A stretch of 64,000 bases of DNA from Deltaproteobacteria bacterium (GCA_018401435.1 JAGYJW010000009.1:1-64000), one strand, 5' to 3'. Shown: positions 1 to 9,605, numbered from the stretch's first letter. Notes: generated from the sequence alone by a model not told the origin. Made by a program: numbers and translations.

Positions 1-494
1 GGCTTGACGATGAGGGTGTCGGCGCCCCGGCCGGCGATAAAGGCCTCGACCGAGGCCCGGCTGGCGGTGACCAGGGTGTCGGGGCGCGGCACATCCGTCA
101 GGGTGGCCAGCCAGCCCTTGGTGCGGGTGCGGCTGACCCCAAGCGGGTCGTTGATGACCGTGACGCCGCACTCCTGGGCCAACAAGGCGAATTGCAGCGC
201 GCTCGGGCTGAAGGGGTTGACCCGCAGCAGGAGCAGGTCGAGGGCCGCCACGTCGATGAAGCGGCGCGGCAGCGACCCCGTCCGCAAGCAGGCGGCCAGC
301 GCGTCACAGTCGCCCACCGGGCCATCCAGCAGCCAGGCCCGCGCCATCAGCCGGCCGGTGGGCAGGACCTCGTGGCTCCAGGGCTCCAGCAGTCGGACGG
401 TGTGCCCCTGATCCAAGGCGGCCTTGACCAGGTGCACGCTGCTCCAGGTCGCGTCGAGGGCGGCGACATGGCTGAGGAGGAAGCCCAGGTTCAT
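1..494 (-). CDS. ATP-grasp protein, glutathione synthetase (GshB)-like, 3' end cut by window edge
   Basis: Reading leftwards from an ATG at 494, 164 codons stay open to the window edge, so the C-terminal catalytic part is missing. The N-terminus begins MNLGFLLSH and continues GHTVRLLEPW, matching the pre-ATP-grasp fold of GshB-like enzymes. A later R-V-N-P-F stretch followed by GVTVINDP and a conserved K-P ending resembles the R-x-D-P-P and V-x-N-x-P blocks of glutathione synthetases. The expected role is ATP-dependent ligation of a carboxylate to an amine. True substrate (glutathione versus another ligation) cannot be read from this half. It lies 19 bases downstream of the co-directional DUF2225-like gene, so the two are probably co-transcribed. 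Confidence 0.7.
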   Translation of the reverse strand, partial: MNLGFLLSHVAALDATWSSVHLVKAALDQGHTVRLLEPWSHEVLPTGRLMARAWLLDGPVGDCDALAACLRTGSLPRRFIDVAALDLLLLRVNPFSPSALQFALLAQECGVTVINDPLGVSRTRTKGWLATLTDVPRPDTLVTASRASVEAFIAGRGADTLIVK

Positions 495-513
495 CGGCCG
501 CACCTATGCCGGC

Positions 514-1923
514 TCAGCCCGGCTTGCTGCCGGTCGGCGTCGCGCTGGGGTGCCGCTCCACGATGTCGCGCGACAAGAAGCCTGCCATCTCCCGCAGATT
601 CAGCGGCGCGCCGCGTTCCACCATGACCCGCGCAAAGAGCGGCTGGGCCTCGGAGTAGCGGCCCCTCCGCCGGAGCAGATCGGCGAGCACGAAGGTCACG
701 CGCACCTTCTCGTCCATGGCCAGGCTGGGCTGGGCCAGCGCGCTGCGGTAGGCGGCGATCGCCTCGTCTTGCAGGGCGGGTTCGACCACCTGGGCCGCCT
801 GCTTGAAGGTGGCCAGGACCTCGGCCTCTTTGGGGCTGAGATCCCCCACCGCGGCAAAGGCGGCCAGCAGCTGATCGCGCTCTTCGGACCAGCCACCCCG
901 GTGGGCCACCCGGGCGAGGTTGTGCAGCAGGATCTTGCGCTGGTGGGGATCGAGGTTCTTGGCCAGCTCTGTCTGGCCCTGGTCCAGCATCAGCCGGGCG
1001 GCGATGGGGCCGGAGAGCCCCTCGAAGATGCCCACGGCGCGGTCCCGGGCGGTCCAGCTGGCGCGGTGCAACAGGTCCCCGATGAAGACCGGGTCCCGGC
1101 CCAACACGCGGTACATCTCGGCGGCGATGCGGTAGCGGTCCCAGACCTCGATGCGCTCAACCGGAGGAAAGGACGGGCGGATCTCGTCCAGCCGGGCGCT
1201 CAGCCGGCCCTTGATCTCGGCGTCCAGTGGAAGGCGCTCCATGTCGGCGCCATAGAGGCTGAACAGGCTGTCGGTGCAGGTTGAAACCGCATACTCGCGA
1301 TACTGGCCCTCTGAGGAGTAGGCGGCCAGATCGCTGTCGAAGCCGCCATGGGTGTCCGAGGACAGGCGCTCGTAGATGCGCACGGTGCCAGGGCTGGCCA
1401 ATGCCGCGAGGCTGTCGGCGGCTTCGAAGTCCTCGGCCGCACCCACCGAGATTTCGACCCCCAGATCGTCGGCGGCCAGGGCAGCTTGCAGGCAGAAGGC
1501 GTCGAGCTGGGCGCCATCCATCCAGCCGCCCTGAAAGCGCAGCTCGGCGTCGCGAAGCTGGCCCACGGTGGCCGCCCGCGTGGGGTGGAAGACCACCGAG
1601 ACCGCCCATCGCCCGCCGCCGACCACCGCGCGCTCCAAGTCGCGTTCGATGGCCACGATGCGCCCGGCGACCTGCCAGCGGGCCGCGGATGCGGGCACAC
1701 CACCGGGCTCTGCGATGAGGGTGGCCCCCCGCTGGCGCCCCAGCATGGGGTTGCCCCAGCCCCGGGGCACCAGGAGCAGCAAGGCGCCGGGCGTGGGCTC
1801 GGCGAGGACCAGGCGGTCGCCGGCCCGAAGCACGAAGGCGCCCACATGTCCCCACTGGGTGACACGGGCGCTGGTGGCGGATTCTTGGCGGATGCGGGGG
1901 ACCTGGACGGCGAGGGCGGGCAT
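514..1923 (-). CDS. DUF2225-like conserved hypothetical protein
   Basis: A 469-residue protein. The ATG at 1923 is preferred over an upstream in-frame start because AGGAGG lies just before it. Residues about 195-240 contain a D-x-D-L-x-x-Y...Y-x-V-x-x-C pattern like the zinc-binding region of DUF2225 proteins, but with fewer cysteines. The C-terminal half (from about residue 265) is helical and TPR-like, with W-D-R-Y-R-I-A-A-E-M-Y and A-I-A-A-Y-R-S-A-L segments, again as in DUF2225. No signal peptide or membrane segment is seen, so it is probably cytoplasmic. Function is unknown; the family assignment is by eye and is an inference. It is divergent from the antiporter gene at 2219. Confidence 0.7.
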   Translation of the reverse strand: MPALAVQVPRIRQESATSARVTQWGHVGAFVLRAGDRLVLAEPTPGALLLLVPRGWGNPMLGRQRGATLIAEPGGVPASAARWQVAGRIVAIERDLERAVVGGGRWAVSVVFHPTRAATVGQLRDAELRFQGGWMDGAQLDAFCLQAALAADDLGVEISVGAAEDFEAADSLAALASPGTVRIYERLSSDTHGGFDSDLAAYSSEGQYREYAVSTCTDSLFSLYGADMERLPLDAEIKGRLSARLDEIRPSFPPVERIEVWDRYRIAAEMYRVLGRDPVFIGDLLHRASWTARDRAVGIFEGLSGPIAARLMLDQGQTELAKNLDPHQRKILLHNLARVAHRGGWSEERDQLLAAFAAVGDLSPKEAEVLATFKQAAQVVEPALQDEAIAAYRSALAQPSLAMDEKVRVTFVLADLLRRRGRYSEAQPLFARVMVERGAPLNLREMAGFLSRDIVERHPSATPTGSKPG

Positions 1924-1973
1924 CGGTGGCCTCCTGAACGGGTATCCAGAGGATATCGCAACCTCTCGCCAAT

Positions 1974-2011
1974 GGTCGGACAAAAAACGTCCCCCTTAAG
2001 CCTGTCCGATC
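1974..2011. promoter_or_regulatory. inverted repeat in divergent promoter region
   Basis: GGTCGGACA (1974-1982) and TGTCCGATC (2003-2011) form a 9-bp inverted repeat with one mismatch and a 20-base spacer. It sits in the 295-bp gap between the divergent DUF2225-like and antiporter genes. A second small palindrome, TATCC-AGA-GGATA, lies close to the DUF2225-like start. Either could be an operator; no regulator can be named. Confidence 0.25.
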
Positions 2012-2218
2012 GGGAATCTCCTCCCCCATCCAGGGGTCTGCAGCCTGCGCGGTGCGAGGGGGCGACCCTCCGGTGGCCTCGACGCTCATGCCCTTGAGCG
2101 TGGCCGTCCCCTCGCCCCGCACCCCCCCCACAGCAGGCCCCACATTTCGCTTGCAGCACGGGCCCCCTGAGCCGAAGGAGGCATGTGCTAATCTCCGGGC
2201 GGCTTGAGGGGTCAGAAG

Positions 2219-3610
2219 ATGTCGAATGTGTTGCTGCTGCTGCTTGTCGCGGGCTCTCGGTCGGCGCTGGCCTCCGGAGGCGGCGAGCATGCGCTGGAGA
2301 TCTCGCCCCTGTGGGTGATCCCCTTCGCGGGCATGCTGTTGTCCATCGCGGTCTTCCCGATGGTCGCGCACCACTGGTGGGAGCAGCACCGCAACCAGCT
2401 GTTGGTGGCCTTGGGCTGGGCGACGCCCATCCTGGGCTACTTCGGCTACCTGATCGTCTCGGGCGATCCCGGCCATGTGGCCTCGCACGGCCTGAGCCAC
2501 GCCATCGAGGAGTATATCTCCTTCATCGCGCTGCTCGGCTCGCTCTTCATCATCTCGGGCGGCATCCTGCTGAAGGGCGACCTGGAAGGAAAGCCGGCGA
2601 TCAACACCAGCTTTCTGGCCGTGGGCGCCGTGATCGCCAATGTGATCGGCACCACTGGCGCGTCGATGCTGCTCATCCGGCCGATGCTGCGAACCAATAG
2701 CCAGCGGGAATATGTCAAGCACATCCCGCTCTTCTTCATCTTCCTGGTGTCCAATATCGGCGGCGCGCTGACGCCCATCGGCGACCCGCCCCTCTTCCTT
2801 GGCTACCTGCGCGGCGTGCCCTTCTTCTGGACCCTGGAGCACCTCTGGCACATCTGGCTGGTGCCGGTGATCGTGCTGCTGGTGATGTTCTATGCGGTGG
2901 ACGCCTACTTCTATCGGAAGGAGGACAAGGCGCACCGGGCCGAGGACGAGTCCGAACGCCAGCCGCTGGGCGTGAGTGGCGCCTGGAATTTCGCCCTGCT
3001 GGGCGGGGTGGTGGCAGCGGTGCTGCTGCTGTCGCCGGTGCAGGGCGTGCACGACTTCCGCAACTACTATGCGCGCGAGATCGCCATGGCCGCCCTGGCC
3101 GGCCTCTCGATCTGGAAGACCGACAAGAGCATCCGGAAGGCCAATGGCTTCACCTATGGGCCCATCCTGGAGGTGGCGGCGCTCTTCTGCGGCATCTTCA
3201 TCACCATGATCCCGGCCACCCTGCTGCTGCAAGAGCACGGCTCCGCCCTGGGCCTGTCCGAGGCCTGGCAGTACTTCTGGGCCACGGGCGTGCTGTCGAG
3301 CTTCTTGGACAACGCGCCGACCTACGTCACCTTCGCGGCGCTGGCCTGTGGCAGCATCGCCGAGTGCACCACCCCCGAGAATTTGCAGCCGCTGACCGAA
3401 GGTGCCGGTGCACCCCTGATGATCGCCATCTCCTGCGGCGCGGTCTTCATGGGCGCCAACAGCTATATCGGCAATGGCCCCAACTTCATGGTTCGCGCCA
3501 TCGCCGAAGAGAATGGCTACAAGATGCCCAGCTTCTTTGGCTATGTCGGCTGGGCCGCGGTGGTGCTGCTGCCGGTCTTCTTGCTGGTCACCTTCCTCTT
3601 CCTGCTCTGA
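2219..3610 (+). CDS. nhaD: NhaD-type Na+/H+ antiporter
   Basis: A 463-residue inner-membrane protein of the ion transporter superfamily that includes citrate transporters. At least ten hydrophobic segments are visible. Diagnostic blocks are G-T-T-G-A-S-M-L-L-I-R-P near residue 145, then SNIGGALTPIGDPPLFLGYL and GVPFFWT around 180-210, and SSFLDNAPTY near 360. These match NhaD/UIT6 antiporters that expel Na+ or Li+ in exchange for protons. The ATG at 2219 is chosen because AGGGG precedes it at a normal distance; an in-frame TTG at 2204 is less likely. It is followed after 7 bases by a possible small gene. Length and motifs look intact, in contrast to many neighbours. Confidence 0.9.
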   Translation: MSNVLLLLLVAGSRSALASGGGEHALEISPLWVIPFAGMLLSIAVFPMVAHHWWEQHRNQLLVALGWATPILGYFGYLIVSGDPGHVASHGLSHAIEEYISFIALLGSLFIISGGILLKGDLEGKPAINTSFLAVGAVIANVIGTTGASMLLIRPMLRTNSQREYVKHIPLFFIFLVSNIGGALTPIGDPPLFLGYLRGVPFFWTLEHLWHIWLVPVIVLLVMFYAVDAYFYRKEDKAHRAEDESERQPLGVSGAWNFALLGGVVAAVLLLSPVQGVHDFRNYYAREIAMAALAGLSIWKTDKSIRKANGFTYGPILEVAALFCGIFITMIPATLLLQEHGSALGLSEAWQYFWATGVLSSFLDNAPTYVTFAALACGSIAECTTPENLQPLTEGAGAPLMIAISCGAVFMGANSYIGNGPNFMVRAIAEENGYKMPSFFGYVGWAAVVLLPVFLLVTFLFLL

Positions 3611-3617
3611 CGGCTGC

Positions 3618-4028
3618 GTGCGCCCGCCGGCAGCCCTGGGGTGGTCCGTCGCCGGCCTGGCCTCTCTGGCGCTGTGCTGGGTCAATGGGCGCAGCCCGCC
3701 CTCCCACGCGGACATCCCGCCCCCGCCCCCTGCCCTGCCCCGCCCGACCTCCGAGGCCGACTGGCAGCGGCTTCAGGAGCAGGCCGCAGCCATGAACCAG
3801 GCCCTGTCGGGACGGGCCTCGCTGCCCTTGGAAGCCCTGGAGGGGGCCCTGCCCGGCGGCCTGCCCGACAACCCACTGGTGGAGGGCATCTCCACCTTGG
3901 CAGAGGCCTGCGCCGACACGCCGGGGCCCCGGCCGGTGGCCGACTGGCTCTATTGCTCCAAGACCGGCCAGCTACAGCCCGGCCAGGAGCCGGGCGCAGA
4001 CCCGACTACCAGCCGTCCGCCCCATTGA
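3618..4028 (+). CDS. small secreted hypothetical protein
   Basis: A 136-residue reading frame starting with GTG 7 bases after the antiporter stop. The first 25 residues have a hydrophobic core (GLASLALC) that could be a signal or lipoprotein signal, although Leu just before the Cys is unusual. A proline-rich stretch follows, then a helical region (EADWQRLQEQAAAMNQAL) and a C-terminal VADWLYC segment. No family is recognised. The 3' end overlaps the convergent lipoprotein gene by 23 bases. Codon use fits neighbours, so it is probably real; the start is uncertain. Confidence 0.5.
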   Translation: MRPPAALGWSVAGLASLALCWVNGRSPPSHADIPPPPPALPRPTSEADWQRLQEQAAAMNQALSGRASLPLEALEGALPGGLPDNPLVEGISTLAEACADTPGPRPVADWLYCSKTGQLQPGQEPGADPTTSRPPH

Positions 4029-4716
4029 AGGCATAGACCGGCTCGATTCGCCAGCTGCCGTCCGGCAGCGGCGCCTCGGTGGGGGTGCCGCCCTCTCCGA
4101 GGTAGGCGCCGCTGAGCCCAGCCGCCCCGAAGACATAGACCGGGCCGCCCGTCTCGAGGCGCGCATAGGCGCCGCTGAGGCTGAGGTCGCTGCCGGCCGC
4201 AGCACCGGGCACCCGCTCCAGCACCGCCAGGATCTCGGGGTGCAGGCTGCCGACGCCCAGCTGGATGACCTCCAGGGGCACCGCCTCTCCGGCGTCCACG
4301 CAGTCTCCGGACCAGTCGCCCACGATCAGCTGCCACCAGGCCAGGATCTCGGGCTCGGGCGGGCTGAGGGTGGTGACCCGCTCGACCGGCGCGGCGGCGG
4401 TGCAGCGCACCACGGCGTTGGCGTCCAGGCTCACCACCTGCAAGGAGGAGCCCGAGGGGCTGGCCCGGCCCTCCACCACCTCGCTCGGGTGGCCGCAAGG
4501 CGCCACCACACGGCAGGCTCCAGGCCGGCCCCGCTGTCGGCGGCGTCGTCGGCCCCGGGCGCCATCGCCGCCGCCATCGGCCAGGCCGCTGTCGCCACCC
4601 TCGAAGCCGTTGGTGGGGCTCTGCTCGGCCCCAGCCAGCCCCGCTTCGCTGCAGCCGCTCGCGGCTGCGAGCGCGCCGAGGGCGGATGCCCACCGGGCAG
4701 CCCTGGATCCACGCAT
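4006..4716 (-). CDS. putative lipoprotein of unknown function
   Basis: A 236-residue protein with a lipoprotein signal ending A-A-S-G-C (Cys22) and a GAGGAG ribosome site before the ATG. A Gly/Asp-rich linker leads into a folded C-terminal region with Trp-rich (ILAWWQLIVGDW) and Gly-rich segments. Residues about 52-65 are an improbable arginine run (RGRRRRRQRGR); the same bases read in another frame give an ordinary acidic linker (GADDAADSGAG), so two compensating indels may lie here. It precedes a second lipoprotein gene oriented the same way. No family is recognised. Confidence 0.6.
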   Translation of the reverse strand: MRGSRAARWASALGALAAASGCSEAGLAGAEQSPTNGFEGGDSGLADGGGDGARGRRRRRQRGRPGACRVVAPCGHPSEVVEGRASPSGSSLQVVSLDANAVVRCTAAAPVERVTTLSPPEPEILAWWQLIVGDWSGDCVDAGEAVPLEVIQLGVGSLHPEILAVLERVPGAAAGSDLSLSGAYARLETGGPVYVFGAAGLSGAYLGEGGTPTEAPLPDGSWRIEPVYAFNGADGW

Positions 4717-4768
4717 CGCTCTCTCCTCACCGTGCCGGCTTCACCCTACACCGGTGCCGAGGCGCTGC

Positions 4769-5377
4769 CTACTCCGCGACGGAGGCCACATCCCAGGCGA
4801 AGGCGGGCCAGAAGACGAAGCGTTCACCCTCCACCAGGCCCGCGCGCAGCGGCGGGTCGCCATCATCCAGGGCCGCATTCCAAGCGAAGCCCATGGGTTC
4901 CAGCGTGCGGCCATCGAAGCTGGCATACCAGCCCAGACTGTCGCCTGGATAGGGCTCCTGCCCCTTGAGTTCATCGGCCACGGGCCCAAAGGCGAAGTGG
5001 GTCACAGCGTCGATTCCGGCGAGCTCGGCGGCGGCGCCGGCACAGTCGCTCTCCAGGGCCTCCGTCCGAATGGCATAGGTCACCGTGCAGCCCGAACAGC
5101 CGTCCAGATCGCCGTCTTCTGCGCCCTGCAGGGTCTGGACATGTGCGCAGATATGCTGCTTGGCCGAGCGCTTTCGCGCCCAGGGCTTCGAGAAGACCTC
5201 CCAGACCTGGTAGCCCGCGATGCCATCTGCAGACAGGTCCACCGTGCCGTGCTGCATCAACCAGGCCGGGGCATCGCCCTTGCAGCCGACCCCCAGGACG
5301 AGGGCCAGAAGCGGCCCCCAAGCCGGCCCTTGCTGCGGCTGCGGGTGCGGGAGACGTCGTGTGCGAGCTGGCTTCAT
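4769..5377 (-). CDS. cysteine-containing lipoprotein
   Basis: A 202-residue protein whose signal ends V-L-G-V-G-C (Cys32), predicting outer- or inner-membrane lipid anchoring. The mature part has H-I-C-A-H-V near residue 77, an acidic DGDLDGC-SGC cluster around 88-97, and another Cys at 112. This resembles small Cys-rich lipoproteins common in Myxococcota; the Cys pairs may form disulfides. The function is unknown. The ATG overlaps the stop of the upstream TPR gene as ATGA, so the two are translationally coupled and probably act together in the envelope. Confidence 0.7.
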   Translation of the reverse strand: MKPARTRRLPHPQPQQGPAWGPLLALVLGVGCKGDAPAWLMQHGTVDLSADGIAGYQVWEVFSKPWARKRSAKQHICAHVQTLQGAEDGDLDGCSGCTVTYAIRTEALESDCAGAAAELAGIDAVTHFAFGPVADELKGQEPYPGDSLGWYASFDGRTLEPMGFAWNAALDDGDPPLRAGLVEGERFVFWPAFAWDVASVAE

Positions 5378-6678
5378 AGGCGGTTGATCCGTTGGCGCAC
5401 CCGCTCTGCCCGGGGGCCGCTGGGGCCCAGGTCGAGGTAGCGGCGCCAGGCTTCGAGGGCTGCGCTCTGGGTGCTCGGGTTGTAATAGAAGAGGCCGCGG
5501 GCGTAGTGGGCCAGCGCGCTCTCGCGTCCCAGCTCGGCCGCCCGGTCCAGCCGCAGACGGGCGGCCTCGGTGTCCCCCTGCTGCTCGAAATGACCCGCGA
5601 TCAGCAGCTGCACCACGGGGTCGGCGTCCCGGCCATCGAGCTTGCCCAGGCGCTCCTTGGCGAGAGCGGCCGCGCCGTAGCGAATCCGCGCGGCCTCGGA
5701 CCGCCCTCCCAGGGCCTGCAGCAGCGGGTCCGAGCTGGCCGCGAGTCGGCGCATGGCCCGCCCCAGGGCCACGTCGGCCTCCTCGACCGAGCCGCCTTCT
5801 TCGCCCAGCGCCATGCCCCGGATATACCAGGCCAGGCCCGGCAGCACGCGGCCGGGTTCGCCGCGGGCGTCGTCTGCCAGGGCCGGCGCCACCAGGGCGC
5901 GGCCCGCGGCGGGATCGCCCTGCATCAGGGTCACCCAGCCATCCAGCACGGCAACATCCAGCCCGTCGGCCTTCCAGGCGTCCACTGCGCTGCGGGCCTC
6001 GTTTACGCGATCGAGCTCGAGCTGCGCCTGGACCTGGCCGCGCTGGCAGCGGGCCTCGGCGCTGACCCGGCTGAGGCAGTGGGCGAAGGCCTTCTCGGCG
6101 CTGAGGGTGTCTCCGCCAACCAGGGAGAGGGCGGCGGCCTCGTAGAGGCTGTCGGGACCATTGGGGTCGCCCTCTCGGGCCTGGGCCTCGGCCACCTGCG
6201 CTTCCGGTGCGCGGCCCGCGCCGCGCAGCAAGCCCGCCCGCACCCGCAGGGCCCGGGCGCGTTCGCGCGGGGAGGCCAGGTCGCTCCCCTTGAGCAGGCT
6301 GTCGACCTGTTCGAGGCGACCGGCGGCATCCGTCCACAACCAGCCATATTCCAAGGCCGCCAGGAGCACCGGCGTGGCTGTGGGAAAGCGCCGTTGGGCG
6401 TCCTGGCTGGCAGATGCGGCACCATTGGCGTCGCCCATGATGACGTCGTCCACCTGGGCCGGATCCAGGCTCGGCGCACCATCGCGGAGTTTGCTGCCGC
6501 TGGTGGCGGTAACGCTGTGCAGGTCCTCTTCGTCTTCCACCCAGACCGCAACGCCAATGGCACTGAAAATGGCCTCAATGACCCCCCGCAGGCAGCGGGA
6601 GAGAGGCCAGGGCTGCCCGCGCGCGCAGGTGCCCCCTCCCCCAGGGCGAGGGTGGCCCCGGCCAGGGCGACTGCTCAT
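5374..6678 (-). CDS. TPR-repeat protein, N-terminus disturbed
   Basis: About 434 codons. From residue about 90 onwards the protein is made of TPR-like helices (ALLAALEYGWL, SLYEAAALSLVGG, ALAHYARGLFYYNP). The first 40 residues look out of frame: a neighbouring frame gives VALAGATLALGEGAPARAG, a typical signal peptide, and a G6 run near 6590 is a plausible indel site. The true product is therefore probably an exported TPR protein. It is coupled by ATGA to the downstream lipoprotein gene. A role as a periplasmic scaffold is only an inference. Confidence 0.65.
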   Translation of the reverse strand: MSSRPGRGHPRPGGGGTCARGQPWPLSRCLRGVIEAIFSAIGVAVWVEDEEDLHSVTATSGSKLRDGAPSLDPAQVDDVIMGDANGAASASQDAQRRFPTATPVLLAALEYGWLWTDAAGRLEQVDSLLKGSDLASPRERARALRVRAGLLRGAGRAPEAQVAEAQAREGDPNGPDSLYEAAALSLVGGDTLSAEKAFAHCLSRVSAEARCQRGQVQAQLELDRVNEARSAVDAWKADGLDVAVLDGWVTLMQGDPAAGRALVAPALADDARGEPGRVLPGLAWYIRGMALGEEGGSVEEADVALGRAMRRLAASSDPLLQALGGRSEAARIRYGAAALAKERLGKLDGRDADPVVQLLIAGHFEQQGDTEAARLRLDRAAELGRESALAHYARGLFYYNPSTQSAALEAWRRYLDLGPSGPRAERVRQRINRL

Positions 6679-7908
6679 CGGCGCCCCCTTCGCGGCGGGC
6701 AGCGGCGATGCCTCCGCCGCAGCGCTGCGGTCGCTGGGTCGCCGCTGGTGTTCCGCCTAACTGGGCGTCCACCAGCGCAGCGAGGTCGCCATGGCAGGCC
6801 AAGGGCTGGGTTCCCGCGCGTCAATGCGCGCATTCAAACTTCGGCATCCTGCGCGGAGCGCGCAGCGAGGTCGCCCCAGCGCGGCCTCCGGTGGGTGGCG
6901 CCCACCACGTCATCCCGGGCTACGGATTGCTGGGCTTGCAAGGCGAACCAGGCCAGGCACCGCCAGCAGCACCAACAACACCAGCCCCGGGAGAATACCC
7001 CAGCGCACCTCCTCGATCTGGCGGTGCGGCGGCCCCCCCGCCGCCTCGGGGCAGCGGGGCGGCGGATCGGGGTCGGGGCACGCAGGGGTCATCGGGCACC
7101 GATCGGCGGGATTGAGGGCGTGCGTGTCTTCGTCCTGCCCGCAGCCCTCGGGCAGCGGCGGCGGCTCGCACCTTCTCTCGATGGACCTGGATGGGCCCGC
7201 CGGGGCGAGGGCGTGGCGGCGGGCTCCACCGCAGGGCTCGCTGCGGCGGGTCATCACCACCAGGTCCCGGTCCTCCTCCAAGCACTAAGAAGCCGCCGGT
7301 GAGGCGTCGTCCGGGTGCCCTCGGGGCTGGGATCGGACGCCTGCAGCGGCTGCGTTCAGGCGCGCAGGTCCAGGGCCCGCAAGGCGGCCTCTGGCCTCGT
7401 TATCGCGTCCCGGCGGATGTGCGGGGTCATCCACTGGCGCCAGCCATTCGCTCCTGCTGAACACGAGGATCACTCCAGAAGGGGATCTGGGGGTCCTGAT
7501 CCATGCCCGGGGCCACCTTCTGAAGCTCATGTTTGTGCCTTCGGGGCTGTGGCGGATCTCATAGCTCCTCAGTTCCTGGAAGCAGTGAATTGCTCGTGAC
7601 TGTGACCTCTCGTCCCTGACTCCTGCTGCTGTCCAGAATCCCCCGTCGCGGAAGAGGCTGGGGAAGGAGTTGCTCCGAGCGCCGACAGGCCGTGGCGAGC
7701 CGCGCGCCAGGCGGACTGCTGATCCGGTGGTCTCGGGGGCCGGGGGCGTCGACGCCGCTCCGGCAGGCGGTCTGTTCCCAACTCGCGGGATCGGCAGGCG
7801 AGGGCCAAACTCGAAGCCCCGTGCCGCCCAGCGCCGCTGTAGAAGCGGGCGCGCGCTCTCCTGCCGGTGGGCGGTGGCGCGCAGCTCTCGGGGCCAGGTC
7901 CATCAGGC
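6679..7908. other. gene-poor, probably decayed 1.2-kb stretch
   Basis: No intact gene can be supported apart from one weak small candidate. Short coding-like fragments occur in different minus-strand frames. A 16-bp direct repeat (GCGCAGCGAGGTCGCC) occurs at 6775-6790 and 6860-6875. The composition stays GC-rich. It may be remnants of the TPR-type genes on either side, or intergenic sequence with indels. Confidence 0.4.
6910..7281 (-). CDS. possible small membrane protein
   Basis: A 123-codon frame with a proline/cysteine-rich N-terminal part and one clear C-terminal hydrophobic segment (ILPGLVLLVLLAVPGLVRL) followed by a short basic tail. This could be a tail-anchored protein or the start of a membrane protein whose frame is then lost. 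No ribosome site stands out and no family is recognised. It could equally be chance. Confidence 0.22.
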   Translation of the reverse strand: MEEDRDLVVMTRRSEPCGGARRHALAPAGPSRSIERRCEPPPLPEGCGQDEDTHALNPADRCPMTPACPDPDPPPRCPEAAGGPPHRQIEEVRWGILPGLVLLVLLAVPGLVRLASPAIRSPG

Positions 7909-8475
7909 CTACCAGCCGCTAAAATCCCCGCGCACCCCCCACAGCAGCATCTCCACCCGGTCCTGGTCGCCGCCGCCCCCGCGCCGCAGCCGCTCCAGGA
8001 TTCCCTGGGCCCGCAGGATGCTGCCGGTGCGCAGGTAGACCTCGGCCAGGTCCATCAGGGCTTCGGGGCCGCCGCGCCCTGAGCTCGGCGTCGGCGGGGC
8101 CTGAGGCGCTGCGCCAGTCGCCCCACCACCCGCCAGCTTGGGGTGATCGGGGGTGAGCCGGCTGATGCGCTCCAGGGGGCGGCGCGCACGGTCGGGCCAG
8201 CCTCGCTCGATGAACATCTCGCCGCAGCCCAGCCTTGAGGTCGCCGTCGCAGCCGGTCGTAACTCGTGAGTTGAACCCAGGCGCGGTCCACTGCAACTTG
8301 AGGTCGAGAGTTGGGCGGCCAGCCGGGCATCGCGGGGCAGGTCGGCCTCTTCGCCCCAGCGTTCCACCAGGCGCACCACGGCCTTCGCGTCACCGGCCTT
8401 GACAGCTGGTTCATTGCGGCGGGTCAGCCTCGCGAGCGCCGCCGCCCGCGGACGGGCGCTGGCGGGCTCCGACAT
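7909..8475 (-). pseudogene. frameshifted TPR protein remnant
   Basis: The N-terminal part (KAGDAKAVVRLVERWGEEAD) and C-terminal part (ALMDLAEVYLRTGSILRAQG) are good helical TPR sequence in one frame. The middle is not: coding-like pieces such as WVQLTSYDRLRR and GDLKAGLRRD appear in the other two frames. At least three indels are needed to rebuild one protein of about 190 residues. The product is unknown. Whether this is decay or sequencing error cannot be told from the sequence. Confidence 0.5.
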
Positions 8476-8613
8476 CCGGGTCCCGGGGAGTCCGACCGCC
8501 CAACTATATCATTTCAGCGCCACGCCGCCACGCTGCAGGCCCCCCAATGACGTGCGCCGCCGCCGCCAACCCGCGGGGCCAACGGCGGTTCGGAGGGGGC
8601 CTGGGGGCCCGCT

Positions 8614-9579
8614 TCAGGCCAGGGCCTTCTCGAACTCGGCCTTCAAGGCCGGCCCCACCTCGAACATATCGGCCACGATCCCATAGGTCGCATGCTGGAA
8701 GATCGGGGCTTCGGCGTCGGTGTTGACGGCGACGATGACCCGCGAGGTCCGCATGCCGGCCAGGTGCTGGATGGCCCCGGAGATGCCCATCGCGATGTAG
8801 AGCGAGGGGTTGACCACCTTGCCGGTCTGGCCGACCCAGGGCTGGCAGAAGCCAGTGTCCACAGAAGGCGCACTGCGCCAGCTGATGGCGGCAGCAGGGG
8901 CCGGATCAAGGAGTCGTAGCTGTCCTTGCTCTTGACCGAGCGGCCGCCGGAGACGATGCGGTCGGCCTCCGGTCAGGTCGGCCACCGCAGAGCTGCTCTT
9001 CTCGCGGGCGGTCACCCGGGCGAGGCTGTCGCTGCCTTCGAGGGCAACGGCCACCGAGACCACCTCCGCCGAACCCGCGCCCGCGCCAGGCACCGGGAAG
9101 GAGTTGGGGCGAACGGTGAAGATCGCAGGACTGGAGCTGATCTTCACCGCGGCGAAGGCCTTGCCGGCGTAGATGGGACGGCGTCCGACGACGCTGCCGC
9201 CATCGACGCTGAGCTCGGTGCATTCGGTGCCGAGCCCCAGGTTGAGGCGGGCGGCGAGCCGGGGCAGGACGCCGTTGGCATAGGGGCCGGGCTGAGGCCA
9301 GGACCACCAGGGCCGGGAAGCGGCGGCTACCAGGGCCTGACCGCGCGCGCACATAGGGAGCGGTATTGAAGCTGTTGATGCTCGGCGCCCGTGGCGACGG
9401 GCGTTCCTGCTGGCGCTATAAGGCTTCTGAGGAGCCGTGGCCGACGCCCTCGGCGTGGCCCCGCTGACCGAGCAGCCGAGGGACTGGGCGAGGCTGCCCG
9501 CCTTGGCGAGCAGCTCGTAGGCGGTCTTCTTGAACTGACCGCCCTCATGCTCGCAGAGGACGAGGATACCGTTGGACAT
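8614..9579 (-). CDS. etfA: electron transfer flavoprotein alpha subunit, internally frameshifted
   Basis: EtfA forms the FAD-binding heterodimer with EtfB that passes electrons from acyl-CoA dehydrogenases to the quinone pool. The N-terminus ([20 protein letters not shown]), the middle ([19 protein letters not shown]) and the C-terminal FAD domain ([39 protein letters not shown]) are unmistakable. Two blocks are out of frame: about residues 40-85, and about 205-240, where the correct sequence (for example [12 protein letters not shown]) is found in another frame. The frame is restored each time, so the gene reads through to a proper stop, but the encoded protein would be defective as written. 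EtfB next door is intact, which favours assembly indels over real loss. Confidence 0.85.
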   Translation of the reverse strand: MSNGILVLCEHEGGQFKKTAYELLAKAGSLAQSLGCSVSGATPRASATAPQKPYSASRNARRHGRRASTASIPLPMCARGQALVAAASRPWWSWPQPGPYANGVLPRLAARLNLGLGTECTELSVDGGSVVGRRPIYAGKAFAAVKISSSPAIFTVRPNSFPVPGAGAGSAEVVSVAVALEGSDSLARVTAREKSSSAVADLTGGRPHRLRRPLGQEQGQLRLLDPAPAAAISWRSAPSVDTGFCQPWVGQTGKVVNPSLYIAMGISGAIQHLAGMRTSRVIVAVNTDAEAPIFQHATYGIVADMFEVGPALKAEFEKALA

Positions 9580-9605
9580 GGTGTTCTTCCGGAGGAGGAG
9601 GGGGT

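Noticed and set aside
1157-3715. 852-codon minus-strand frame rich in His, Gln and Gly
   Set aside because: It is antisense to the intact antiporter and overlaps the DUF2225-like gene; its composition is typical of antisense frames in GC-rich DNA.
7559-7903. 114-codon minus-strand frame
   Set aside because: Proline/arginine-rich with no signal, motif or ribosome site; coding-like pieces do not persist in any frame.
8614-9579. Calling etfA a true pseudogene
   Set aside because: The frame is restored twice and the partner etfB is perfect, which fits indel errors better than gene loss.
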